NCBI GenBank assembly: GCA_934678955.1
Contig: CAKUSI010000143.1
Location: 1-9,084, forward strand
Direction: 5' to 3'
Length of the DNA: 9,084 nt
Origin: an uncultured Austwickia sp.
GTDB lineage: Bacteria; Actinomycetota; Actinomycetes; Actinomycetales; Dermatophilaceae
In this document: positions 1-7,734 of the stretch, piece after piece
How positions within the stretch are numbered: the first letter of the stretch is position 1
Layout: every line of letters starts with the position of its first letter
The notes under the pieces: model-generated
Databases searched by the model: none
What the model saw: the letters and a program-made list of their open reading frames with translations, nothing else
Told to the model about the DNA's origin: nothing
Program-made: the position numbers and the translations under genes

Positions 1-87
1 CGTACATTCGCCGCCCACGGGCGGGAAACGACGCCGGGCGCCAGGGGCGTTGCGTACATTCGCCGCCCACGGGCGGGGAAGGCGTTG
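1..87. repeat. Two-copy direct repeat with internal inverted repeat, beyond the peptidase 3' end
   Basis: An identical 25-bp sequence begins at 1 and again at 53. Each copy starts CGTACATTCG and ends in CCGCCC-AC-GGGCGG plus one G. Each copy is later followed by GGCGTTG (46-52 and 81-87), so the two units look like 1-52 and 53-87, the first carrying about 17 extra bases. The inverted repeat CCGCCC/GGGCGG lies at 11-24 and 63-76. It has only two bases between the arms, so a real hairpin would open to a larger loop. Because copy 1 starts at the first base of the window, the array may extend further left. It lies 19 bp beyond the stop of the minus-strand peptidase gene, so it could act as a transcription terminator without a U tract, or be a dispersed REP-like element. 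Which of these applies cannot be decided here. Confidence 0.8.
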
Positions 88-105
88 ACTGAGGGACACC
101 TTCCG

Positions 106-2322
106 TCAAGCGTTCGGGAGCCGCTCCGCGGCACCCAGTCGGTCGAGCAGGAATGCGGCCTCGAAGGCGTACTGCTCCCACGCGTCGTAGCGCCCGCTGC
201 GTCCCCCGTGCCCGGCCTCCATCTCCGTGCGCAACAGAACGGGCCGCTGCGTCAGGTCCTGGTCGACCGTGGCCCGGAGCGCGGCGACCCACTTGGCGGG
301 CTCGGTGACCTTCACCCGCGTGTCGTTCAGGCTCGTGGTCGCGAGAATGGCGGGGTACGTGAGCGGGCGGATGTTCTCGTACGGGCTGTAGGAACGCATG
401 CACGCGTACGCGTCCGGGTCGTGTAGCGGGTCGCCCCACTCCTCGCGCTCCACGACCGTGAGGGGCAGCGACTCGTCGAGCATCGTGGTGAGCGCGTCCA
501 CGAACGGGACGTCCGCGTGCGCGACGGCGAAGAGCTCCGGCGCCAGGTTCAGAGTTGCTCCGACCATCAGACCTCCGGCGGATGCCCCCTGCAGGCCAAG
601 CCGACCCGGTGCGCACCAGCCGCGCTCGAGCAGGTGCCGCGCGCAGGCCACCATGTCCGTGAACGTAGTGGGTTTGGCCCCGAGCCGGGCCTGCTCATAC
701 CAGGATCGGCCCATCTCGCCGCCGCCTCGGACGTGCGCGATCGCGAAGACCACGCCCCGGTCGAGCAGCGACGGTCGGTAGACGGAGAACCACGGATCCA
801 GGCTGGCCTCGTAGGACCCATACCCATACAGGATCGCCGCCGGCCCGTCCTCACCTCTCCCCCTGGGGTCCTCGCCGTCGAACAGGTCCGCTCGGTAGAT
901 CAGCGAGAGGGGGACAGCCACGCCATCGCTCGCGGTCACCCACTCGCGGCGCTGCACGTAGAGCGCGGGGTCGTAGCCGGGCACCTCCTGCCGCTTGAGC
1001 ACGGTGATCGCACCGCTCGCGACCTCGTATTCCAGCACCGCCCGCGGCGTGACGAACGACTCCGCGATCAGGCGCAACGAATCCGACTGCCACTGCGGGT
1101 TGTTGCCGAGCACAACCGTGGCGAGTGTCGCCTCGCCGACAACGATGGACCGCGGTGCGCCCCATCCGGTCGGGGACGCCTGCGACGGGGCCGAGAGGGC
1201 GAGCTGCGGGAGTCCCTCGACGCGCCGCGTCACGACGACGTGCCCGGCGAACGCGTCCACGCCGAAGTACCGGACCCCCGGCTCGGGTACCACCCAGGCG
1301 ATCCGCGCCTGCCGCGGCACCAGCGGCCCGCCGTCAACGGGTCGCGTGCCGAGCGGCGCCCAATCGACGCCGAAGTCGGGGCTGGTCTCGTTGTGGGTGA
1401 GGAAGATTCCCGGACCGGCGGGTTCCACCTCGTACTCGACGCCTTCGGTGCGCCCGGCGACCGACGCCAGCCCCCGGCCACCGCTACCGTCGCCCTCCGC
1501 CTCCCCCGAGGTGGCCTCGGTAGCCACGGACGCGAGGTCGGCCAGCCATATCTCCGAGGTGTTCTTGGCCGCTGAGGAGACGACCAGCCACCGGCCGTCG
1601 CGGGACTCGCCGATCGAGAGCCAGAAGCGCTCGTCCCCTTCGCGCAGCAGCATGCGGTCGGAGGAAGGGTCATCCCCGACGCGATGCAGCCAGACCTCGT
1701 GGGGCCGCCATGCGTCGTCGACGCGCGTGTAGACCAGGTGCGTCCCGTCGGCGGTCCACACCAGCCCGTAGCCGACGCCGCGCAGGGAGTCGTCGAGAAC
1801 CACGCCGTCCGCGATGCGCCGGACGGTCACGTCGAAGCGCTCGTCCCCGCGGCGGTCCACCGCGAACGCGACCAGCGCGCCGGACCGATCCACCTCGCAG
1901 GCGCCGAGGGCGAAGTAGTCCGCGCCGGCGGCCTCGACGTCTCCGTCGATCAGGACCTGTTCCCCCGGCAGCGGAACTCCCGGCTCGGGCGCCGGACGCG
2001 GCGCTCCGGCCTGATCCTCGACGCGGCATTCGGCGGGATACTGCCGGCCTTCGGCGGTGCGCGAGTAATACCACCAACCGCGGTCCAGGACAGGCACCGA
2101 CAGGTCGGTCTCCTTCACGCGCGAGCGGATCTCGGCGACCAACTCCTCCCGCAGTGGGCCCAGGTGGGCGGTGACCGCCCCGGTGTAGGCGTTCTCCTCC
2201 TCGAGGTAGGCGCGCGTCCTACTGTCATCAGTTCTGCTCAGCCATGCATACTGATCGACGAACACATCACCGTGGTGCTTTCGCACGCTGGGCCGGACCG
2301 CGGCTACCGGGGGGGTCGACAT
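106..2322 (-). CDS. ptrB: S9 family serine peptidase, oligopeptidase B (protease II) type
   Basis: The 738-residue protein has the two-part layout of S9A peptidases. An N-terminal beta-propeller region (about 1-410) covers the active site and limits substrates to short peptides, and an alpha/beta hydrolase domain (about 450-730) does the catalysis. The N-terminus shows the family pattern of a His-Gly-Asp and a D-x-YAWL element (residues 17-28). The catalytic triad is visible: Ser581 in GASAGG, Asp667 in SLNDTRV and His705 in EAGHGG. The stretch TMLDESLPLT followed by EEWGDP (613-631) is characteristic of oligopeptidase B, which cleaves after Lys/Arg, rather than proline-specific POP. Length is slightly above the usual 680-720, partly from a Gly/Glu-rich propeller insert near 268-292. 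No signal peptide is seen, so it is probably cytosolic. The ATG at 2322 is favoured because the conserved N-terminus begins right after it; AGGG lies about 8 nt upstream. Function is assigned from family motifs; substrates are unknown. Confidence 0.95.
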   Translation of the reverse strand: MSTPPVAAVRPSVRKHHGDVFVDQYAWLSRTDDSRTRAYLEEENAYTGAVTAHLGPLREELVAEIRSRVKETDLSVPVLDRGWWYYSRTAEGRQYPAECRVEDQAGAPRPAPEPGVPLPGEQVLIDGDVEAAGADYFALGACEVDRSGALVAFAVDRRGDERFDVTVRRIADGVVLDDSLRGVGYGLVWTADGTHLVYTRVDDAWRPHEVWLHRVGDDPSSDRMLLREGDERFWLSIGESRDGRWLVVSSAAKNTSEIWLADLASVATEATSGEAEGDGSGGRGLASVAGRTEGVEYEVEPAGPGIFLTHNETSPDFGVDWAPLGTRPVDGGPLVPRQARIAWVVPEPGVRYFGVDAFAGHVVVTRRVEGLPQLALSAPSQASPTGWGAPRSIVVGEATLATVVLGNNPQWQSDSLRLIAESFVTPRAVLEYEVASGAITVLKRQEVPGYDPALYVQRREWVTASDGVAVPLSLIYRADLFDGEDPRGRGEDGPAAILYGYGSYEASLDPWFSVYRPSLLDRGVVFAIAHVRGGGEMGRSWYEQARLGAKPTTFTDMVACARHLLERGWCAPGRLGLQGASAGGLMVGATLNLAPELFAVAHADVPFVDALTTMLDESLPLTVVEREEWGDPLHDPDAYACMRSYSPYENIRPLTYPAILATTSLNDTRVKVTEPAKWVAALRATVDQDLTQRPVLLRTEMEAGHGGRSGRYDAWEQYAFEAAFLLDRLGAAERLPNA

Positions 2323-2328
2323 GGTCCG

Positions 2329-2334
2329 ACCCTA
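2329..2334 (-). promoter_or_regulatory. Possible -10 element for a near-leaderless ptrB transcript
   Basis: Reading the minus strand, TAGGGT (a TAnnnT -10 pattern) ends 6 nt before the peptidase ATG. That distance would put the transcription start at or next to the start codon, as in the leaderless mRNAs common in actinobacteria. No convincing -35 hexamer is seen 17-18 bp further upstream. The same bases (AGGG) could instead serve as a weak Shine-Dalgarno sequence, so this is a tentative call. Confidence 0.3.
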
Positions 2335-2446
2335 CGACGACGCCTCGTGGCGCTCGTCGCATGGCGGCGCGAGCGGTTACACGGCCGAGCGACGCGGCGA
2401 GCGACGGCGCCGTCGGCGCGATGGGGGAAGGACGGGCACAGGTCTC

Positions 2447-4198
2447 GTGGATGAGGAATCGGCAGGGTTGCCTGCGCGCATCCTGCTCACCGGCGCGACG
2501 GGATTCGTCGGCCAAGGGTTGCTCGAACGTCTTCTCGCCGACCACCCGGGGTGCTCGGTCGACGTCCTGATGCGCTCGGGCCCGCAGGAATCGGCTCGAT
2601 GCCGGCTGGGGAATCTGTTGTCCCGCGGGGTATTCGGCCCGTGGCGCGAACGGGTCGGCGATGCGGCCGCGGCAGCCGCTGTCGCGGAGCGCGTCACCGT
2701 CCTGGAGGGATCCCTGGCGGACCTGGGGCCATTGATCGCGCAGCGGCCCCCCTACGACGTCGTCCTCCACTGTGCGGGCGACGTTTCGTTCGACGGGCCG
2801 ATCGATGCGGCGTTCGCCTCCAACGTCGGTGGTGCGGTGAGCCTGTACGAGGCGCTGCGCGAGGCCGGGACCGCCCCCCACGTGGTCCACGTGTCGACCG
2901 CCTACGTGTGGACCGACCGCGTGATGCTCGCCCTGGAGGAGCCTGTCCCGCACGACGTGCCCTGGCGCCGCGAGTACACGTCGGCGCTGGCCCAGCGCGC
3001 GCGGCGCGAGGCGGAATGGCACGCCGATATCGCATCGACCGAACTCGTCGGGAAGGCCCCGTCCACACCGGCTCAGCGCGACCGTCGCCGGGGACGGTGG
3101 GTGGAGACGCAGCTCGTCCACGACGGACACGATCGGGCGCGCGAGCTGGGCTGGACCGACGTCTACACGTTGACGAAGGCGCTCGGCGAACGTGTCGCCG
3201 AGGAACTGTGGGCCGATGGACCCCTCACGATCCTGCGCCCCACCATCATCGAGAGCGCCCTGGCCCAGCCCTACGAGGGATGGATCGACGGCTTCAAGGT
3301 CGCCGACCCCCTCTTCGCCGCCTACGCCAAGGGTCGGCTACCCGGGTTCCCGGGCCTCCCGGACGCGGTCGTCGACGTCGTCCCGGTGGACTTCGTCGTG
3401 AACTCGATCCTCGCGGCGGCCGCCACCCCGCCGGCTGCGGGGCGGACCCGTTACCTGCACGTGGGGACCTCGACGACCAACCCCATCACCATGGACGAGA
3501 TCCGTCGCCACGTGCAGGGGTACTTCGCGGAGTGTCCGTGGGTCGACTCCGCGGGGGTAACGGTGCGGCCCGCGCCCTGGCGGTTCTCGCGCCCAGGCGC
3601 CTTGGCCGCCAAGCTCCGCCACCGTCAGTCCGTGCTCCAGGCCGTCACGCGCCTGACGTGCCACGCGCCGGGTCGCCGCGGACGTGCCCTTCGGCGACGG
3701 ATCGGTGACTCCACGCGTCGGCTCTCGCTCACCCACCAGTTCGTGAAGCTGTATGAGCCCTACACCTCGAGTCGGACCTGCTTCGACGACCGAGCGGGGC
3801 GGATCCTCGCGGCCCGCATGCGCGAGCTCGTGCCCGCCAGGACCGGCTCCCGCACGCACGCGTGGGATTTCGATGCGACCCGCATCCAGTGGGGGGAGTA
3901 CTGGACCCGGGTCCACCTGCCCGCGCTGGTCGATCTGATGCTGGCCACCGGCGGCCGGGCCCAGGAGTGCCGGCGACGCCCACCCGCCCCGCTCGAGAGC
4001 GACCTGGCCGGAGTGCGGGTCGTGCAGCGGCCGGTGGCTGCCGTCGTGGAGGGGCTCGCTGCGGCCGGCCTCGCGCTCCTCACCGATCCTCTCAGGCAAA
4101 CGCCGGAGCTCAGACAGACGCCGGAGTTCAGGCAGACGCCAGACAGGACGGCCCCAGGAGCGCCTTCAGGTCGCCGAACAACGCCGGGCTCGCGCTGA
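2447..4198 (+). CDS. Fatty acyl-CoA reductase (alcohol-forming), SDR plus C-terminal sterile domain
   Basis: Numbering from the GTG at 2447, this is a 583-residue NAD(P)H-dependent reductase. An extended SDR Rossmann domain (about 10-325) opens with TGATGFVG (15-22), has HVSTAYV (148-154) and the catalytic Y-x-x-x-K (Tyr240, Lys244). The block RPTIIES...GWIDGFKVADPL with LPGFPG and VVPVDFVVN (about 264-319) is the signature of fatty acyl-CoA reductases, which turn long-chain acyl-CoA into fatty alcohol, for instance for wax esters. A C-terminal FAR_C/'sterile' domain follows (about 428-500) with LYEPYTSSRTCFDD, WDFD and WGEYWTRVHLPAL. The last 80 residues are a Pro/Arg-rich tail with three hexapeptide repeats (L/F)RQTP(E/D) at 549-566. 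The start is uncertain: TTG 2468 has a better-spaced GAGGA (2453-2457) and gives MPARILLTGATGF. ATG 2321 is in frame but adds a low-complexity Arg-rich leader and overlaps the divergent ptrB start. The 3' end overlaps dnaE by 71 bp on the opposite strand. No partner gene for wax synthesis is visible. Confidence 0.87.
   Translation: MDEESAGLPARILLTGATGFVGQGLLERLLADHPGCSVDVLMRSGPQESARCRLGNLLSRGVFGPWRERVGDAAAAAAVAERVTVLEGSLADLGPLIAQRPPYDVVLHCAGDVSFDGPIDAAFASNVGGAVSLYEALREAGTAPHVVHVSTAYVWTDRVMLALEEPVPHDVPWRREYTSALAQRARREAEWHADIASTELVGKAPSTPAQRDRRRGRWVETQLVHDGHDRARELGWTDVYTLTKALGERVAEELWADGPLTILRPTIIESALAQPYEGWIDGFKVADPLFAAYAKGRLPGFPGLPDAVVDVVPVDFVVNSILAAAATPPAAGRTRYLHVGTSTTNPITMDEIRRHVQGYFAECPWVDSAGVTVRPAPWRFSRPGALAAKLRHRQSVLQAVTRLTCHAPGRRGRALRRRIGDSTRRLSLTHQFVKLYEPYTSSRTCFDDRAGRILAARMRELVPARTGSRTHAWDFDATRIQWGEYWTRVHLPALVDLMLATGGRAQECRRRPPAPLESDLAGVRVVQRPVAAVVEGLAAAGLALLTDPLRQTPELRQTPEFRQTPDRTAPGAPSGRRTTPGSR
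4091..4140. repeat. 18-bp tandem repeat, 2.8 copies, in the convergent FAR/dnaE overlap
   Basis: Three units start at 4091, 4109 and 4127. Units 1 and 2 (CTCAGGCAAACGCCGGAG, then CTCAGACAGACGCCGGAG) differ at two bases. Unit 3 keeps the first 14 bases with one or two changes and then diverges. The 18-bp period keeps both reading frames. On the plus strand it encodes repeated LRQTPE/LRQTPE/FRQTPD in the reductase tail. On the minus strand the dnaE stop TGA (4130-4128) lies in unit 3, and further in-frame TGA codons follow at 4112-4110 and 4094-4092. It looks like a local duplication at the end of dnaE that lengthened the reductase tail. Confidence 0.9.
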
Positions 4199-7100
4199 CC
4201 CGCAGCGAATCGTCGAGGCGCATCAGGACGGTCCGGCCCGGCTGCGTCAGCTTGACCTGCACCTCGGTGGCACCGGGGTGCTCGACCAGCACCTCCTTCA
4301 GCCGCTCTGCGAGCCCGGTCGTCGCCCGGGTCAACGGGAGGGAGACCACGACCGGTCCCCGCGGCCCCTCGGAGAGGTCCGGCAGCGTGAGGTCCTGGGC
4401 GTAGAGGCTGGTCGAGTCGTCCCGCCGGTTGACGCGGCCGCGTACCGCGCAGACCACGTCGGTAGCGAGCATCGTCGAGACCGTCAGGTAGGTCTTGGGG
4501 AAGAACAGGCACTCGATCGCCCCCTCCAGGTCCTCCACCGTCACGATCGCCCACAGCTCGCCATTCTTGGTGCGTTTCAGCTGCAGTCCGGTGATCAGGC
4601 CGGCGACCGTCACCGTGGCCCCGTCGCCGCGGCCGCCCTCCTCCACGGACTGCGTGAGGGAGGAGATCGCGGTGTCGGCGTGCCGGGTCAGCACATGCTC
4701 GATGCCGAACAGCGGGTGGTCTGAGACGTACAGGCCGAGCATCTCGCGCTCGAAGGCGAGCTCCGTCGTCTTGTCCCACTCCAGGTCGGGGATCGGCGGC
4801 AGCCCGGACAGCGCGTCCGCCGCGCCGGCGTCGGCTTCTCCACCGAAGGCCGCGAAGAGGCTGTCCTGCCCGACCGCTTCCTTGCGCTTCACGTCGACGA
4901 GCGCGTCCACATACTGCTCGTGGATCCGCAACAGACCGTGCCGTGGGTGACCGAGGGCGTCGAACGCGCCACCCTTGATGAGCGACTCGATCGTGCGCTT
5001 GTTGCACACCACCGCAGGGACCTTGTGCAGGAAGTCCGCGAAGGACGTGAACTCGCCCTTCTCCGCGCGGGTCGCCACGATCGCCTCGACCACGTGGGCG
5101 CCGACGTTGCGCACGGCGGCCAGCCCGAAGCGGATGTCCTCGCCGACGGCGGCAAAGAACCCGATCGAGGAGTTCACGTCGGGCGGCAGCACCTTGATGC
5201 CCATCCGGCGGCACTCCCCCAGATAGAGCGCCGACTTGTCCTTGTCGTCCCCCACCGAGGTGAGCAGGGCCGCCATGTATTCGGCCGGATAGTTGGCCTT
5301 GAGGTAGGCGGTCCAGTAGCTGACCAGGCCGTATGCGGCCGTGTGCGCCTTGTTGAAGGCGTAGTCGGAGAACGGGACGAGGATGTCCCACAACGTCTTG
5401 ATGGCGGCCTTGGAGTAGCCGTTGGCGAGCATCCCCTCCTCGAAGGGGACGTACTCGGCGTCGAGCACCTCCTTCTTCTTCTTGCCCATCGCGCGGCGCA
5501 GCATGTCGGCCTTGCCGAGCGTGTAGCCGGCCAACTTCTGGGCGATCTGCTGGACCTGCTCCTGGTAGATGATCAGGCCCTGCGTCATCGAGAGGATCTC
5601 GTCGAGCGGCTCGGCCAGCTCGGGGTGGATCGGGACGATCGGCTGGCGGCCGGTCTTGCGCAACGCGTAGTTGGTGTGGCTGTCCGCGCCCATCGGCCCG
5701 GGCCGGTAGAGCGCGAGCGCCGCGGAGATGTCCTCGAAGTTGTCCGGCTGCATGAGCCGCAGCAGCGAGCGCATACCGCCGCCGTCGAGCTGGAAGACGC
5801 CGAGGGTGTCGCCGCGTTGCAGGAGCTTGTATGCCGCCTCGTTGGTGGGGTCCTTGGACAGGATGTCGAGGTCGATCTCCTCGCCGCGGTTCTCCTTCAC
5901 GTTGGCGAGGGCGTCGTCGAGGATCGTCAGGTTGCGCAGCCCCAGGAAGTCCATCTTGACCAGGCCGAGCGACTCGCAGCTCGGGTAGTCGAACTGGGTG
6001 ATGATCTGGCCGTCCTGCTCGCGGCGCATGATCGGGATCACGTCGACCAGCGGCTCGCTGGACATGATCACGCCGGCGGCGTGAACCCCCCACTGGCGCT
6101 TCAGCCCCTCCAGGCCGAGCGCGGTGGCGACGACCTCCTGGGCCACGGGGTCGGAGGAGTGCAGGTCGCGGAACTCCTGGGCCTCGGCGTAGCGCTTGTG
6201 CTCGGGGTCGAAGATCCCGGAAAGCGGGATGCCCTTGCCCATCACGTCCGCGGGCATCGCCTTGGTGAGCCTCTCCCCCACGGCGAACGGGTGGCCGAGC
6301 ACCCGGGCGGAGTCCTTCACCGCCTGCTTGGCCTTGATCGTGCCGTACGTGACGATCTGGGCGACGCGATCGTCGCCGTACTTGTCGGTGACGTACTTGA
6401 TGACCTCGCCCCGCCGGCGCTCGTCGAAGTCCACGTCGAAGTCGGGCATGGACGGGCGCTCGGGGTTGAGGAACCGCTCGAAGATCAGGCCGTGCGGCAC
6501 GGGATCCAGGTCGGTGATCCGCATCGCGTAGGCGCACATCGACCCGGCGCCGGACCCGCGGCCGGGGCCCACGCGGATGCCGTTGTCCTTCGCCCAGTTG
6601 ATGAAGTCGGCGACGATCAGGAAGTACCCCGCGTAGCCCTTGCCGATGATGACGTCCTGCTCGAACTCGGCCTGCTCGCGCGCGTACTCCGGCACGCCCC
6701 CGGGGAAGCGGTCGACGAGGCCGCGATGGACCTCCTTGATGAACCAGCTGGTCTCGTCCTCCCCTTCCGGGCAGGAGAAACGTGGCATGTAGCGGCCGAC
6801 CTCCTCGTGGAAGGAGACCTCGCACAGCTCGGCGATCTGCAGGGTGTTGTCGCACGCCTCGGGCAGCTCGCGCCACATGTGCCGCATCTGCTCGGCGCTC
6901 TTGAGGTAGAACTCGTCGGCGTCGAATTTGAACCGGCCCGGGTCCATGAGCGTGGATCCGGACTGCACGCACAGCAGGGCGGCGTGCGACTTGGCGTCTT
7001 CGGCGTTGGTGTAGTGCAGGTCGTTCGTCGCGACCAGGGGCAACGAGAGCTCCTTGGCGAGGCGTAGCAGCTCGCGCTGCACCTGCTTCTCGATGGCGAG

Positions 7101-7721
7101 GCCGTGGTCCATCACCTCGCAGTAGAAGTTCTCCGCCCCGAAGATGTCGCGGAAGTCGCTGGCCGCTTGGACCGCCTCGGCGTACTGCCCCAGGCGGAGG
7201 CGCGTCTGCACCTCGCTCGAGGGGCAGCCGGTGGTCGCGATCACGCCGCCGGAGTAAGCCTCCAGGAGCTCCCGGTCCATGCGGGGCTTGAAGTAGTGGC
7301 CCTCCAGCGAGGCCAGCGAGCACAGCCGGAAGAGGTTGTGCAGGCCCTCGTTGGTGCGGGCCCACATCGTCATGTGCGTGTATGCCCCGCCGCCGGACAC
7401 GTCGTCGCGACCGGCGTCCACGCCCCAGCGCACCCGGGTCTTGTCGGTGCGGTGGGTCCCCGGGGTGACGTAGCCCTCGATGCCGATGACAGGCTTCACC
7501 CCGTACTTCGTGGACTTCTTCCAGAACTCGTACGCCCCGAAGATGTACCCGTGGTCCGTGGTGGCGACCGCCGGCATCCCCATCCGCGCCGCGGCGGCGA
7601 AGAGGTCGTCGATGCGGGCGGCCCCGTCGAGCATCGAGTACTCGGTGTGATTGTGCAGGTGGGCGAAGCCCGACCCGATCTGGGAGGTGGGGGCGGCGGA
7701 GGCGTTCGGCTGGCTGGACAT
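4128..7721 (-). CDS. dnaE: DNA polymerase III alpha subunit (replicative DnaE1 type)
   Basis: The 1197-residue protein is the catalytic subunit of the chromosomal replicase. The N-terminal PHP domain (about 18-290) begins HLHNHTEYSMLDG. All expected metal ligands of an active PHP proofreading exonuclease appear present: His23, His25, Asp32, His57, Glu82, His116, Cys166, Asp234 and His236. The polymerase core holds GPGRGSGAG (386-393), the catalytic pair Asp429/Asp431 in PDFDVDFD, and Asp591 in KMDFLGLRNLT. A helix-hairpin-helix region lies near 896-930, a beta-clamp motif QDSLF at 952-956, and an OB fold at about 1035-1110. Length and a full PHP domain favour DnaE1 over the shorter, mutagenic DnaE2. 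ATG 7721 is preferred over an upstream in-frame TTG at 7769. No Shine-Dalgarno precedes it, but a -10 sits 7 nt upstream. The gene ends inside the 3' end of the convergent reductase gene, with no separate terminator seen. Confidence 0.97.
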   Translation of the reverse strand: MSSQPNASAAPTSQIGSGFAHLHNHTEYSMLDGAARIDDLFAAAARMGMPAVATTDHGYIFGAYEFWKKSTKYGVKPVIGIEGYVTPGTHRTDKTRVRWGVDAGRDDVSGGGAYTHMTMWARTNEGLHNLFRLCSLASLEGHYFKPRMDRELLEAYSGGVIATTGCPSSEVQTRLRLGQYAEAVQAASDFRDIFGAENFYCEVMDHGLAIEKQVQRELLRLAKELSLPLVATNDLHYTNAEDAKSHAALLCVQSGSTLMDPGRFKFDADEFYLKSAEQMRHMWRELPEACDNTLQIAELCEVSFHEEVGRYMPRFSCPEGEDETSWFIKEVHRGLVDRFPGGVPEYAREQAEFEQDVIIGKGYAGYFLIVADFINWAKDNGIRVGPGRGSGAGSMCAYAMRITDLDPVPHGLIFERFLNPERPSMPDFDVDFDERRRGEVIKYVTDKYGDDRVAQIVTYGTIKAKQAVKDSARVLGHPFAVGERLTKAMPADVMGKGIPLSGIFDPEHKRYAEAQEFRDLHSSDPVAQEVVATALGLEGLKRQWGVHAAGVIMSSEPLVDVIPIMRREQDGQIITQFDYPSCESLGLVKMDFLGLRNLTILDDALANVKENRGEEIDLDILSKDPTNEAAYKLLQRGDTLGVFQLDGGGMRSLLRLMQPDNFEDISAALALYRPGPMGADSHTNYALRKTGRQPIVPIHPELAEPLDEILSMTQGLIIYQEQVQQIAQKLAGYTLGKADMLRRAMGKKKKEVLDAEYVPFEEGMLANGYSKAAIKTLWDILVPFSDYAFNKAHTAAYGLVSYWTAYLKANYPAEYMAALLTSVGDDKDKSALYLGECRRMGIKVLPPDVNSSIGFFAAVGEDIRFGLAAVRNVGAHVVEAIVATRAEKGEFTSFADFLHKVPAVVCNKRTIESLIKGGAFDALGHPRHGLLRIHEQYVDALVDVKRKEAVGQDSLFAAFGGEADAGAADALSGLPPIPDLEWDKTTELAFEREMLGLYVSDHPLFGIEHVLTRHADTAISSLTQSVEEGGRGDGATVTVAGLITGLQLKRTKNGELWAIVTVEDLEGAIECLFFPKTYLTVSTMLATDVVCAVRGRVNRRDDSTSLYAQDLTLPDLSEGPRGPVVVSLPLTRATTGLAERLKEVLVEHPGATEVQVKLTQPGRTVLMRLDDSLRVSASPALFGDLKALLGPSCLASA

Positions 7722-7728
7722 CGAGGCG

Positions 7729-7734
7729 AGTCTA
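7729..7734 (-). promoter_or_regulatory. Putative -10 element of a leaderless dnaE promoter
   Basis: On the minus strand TAGACT, a good TAnnnT -10, is followed by exactly seven bases (CGCCTCG) and then the dnaE ATG. A transcription start about 7 nt after the -10 falls on the A of the ATG, which would make a leaderless mRNA. This fits the absence of any purine-rich ribosome binding site before this start. A recognisable -35 is lacking; the best-placed hexamer (CTCGTC, 17-bp spacer) is poor. Leaderless transcripts with only a -10 are well known in actinobacteria, but assigning one here is inference. Confidence 0.55.

Noticed and set aside
1..87. CRISPR array at the left edge
   Set aside because: Only two copies, a spacer-like gap of about 27 bp that itself shares motifs with the flank, and no cas genes. 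A terminator or REP-like repeat fits better.
517..1575. Plus-strand open frame antisense to the peptidase gene
   Set aside because: Arg/Pro/Gly-rich, no domain, fully inside the convincingly assigned ptrB coding region.
2321..2446. N-terminal extension of the reductase from the ATG at 2321
   Set aside because: It encodes a low-complexity Arg/Gly-rich leader unlike any SDR N-terminus, and its ATG overlaps the ptrB start codon on the other strand (shared CATG). The divergent promoter DNA must lie here.
4920..7067. Long plus-strand open frame antisense to dnaE
   Set aside because: Composition (runs of Val/Leu/Asp/Glu/His/Arg) is that of antisense codons of a GC-rich gene, with no recognisable domain.
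3760..7365. Very long open frame on the minus strand overlapping dnaE in another frame
   Set aside because: Its translation is Arg/Gly/Ala/Pro-rich low-complexity sequence, the usual shadow of a GC-rich gene. The dnaE frame has all family motifs.
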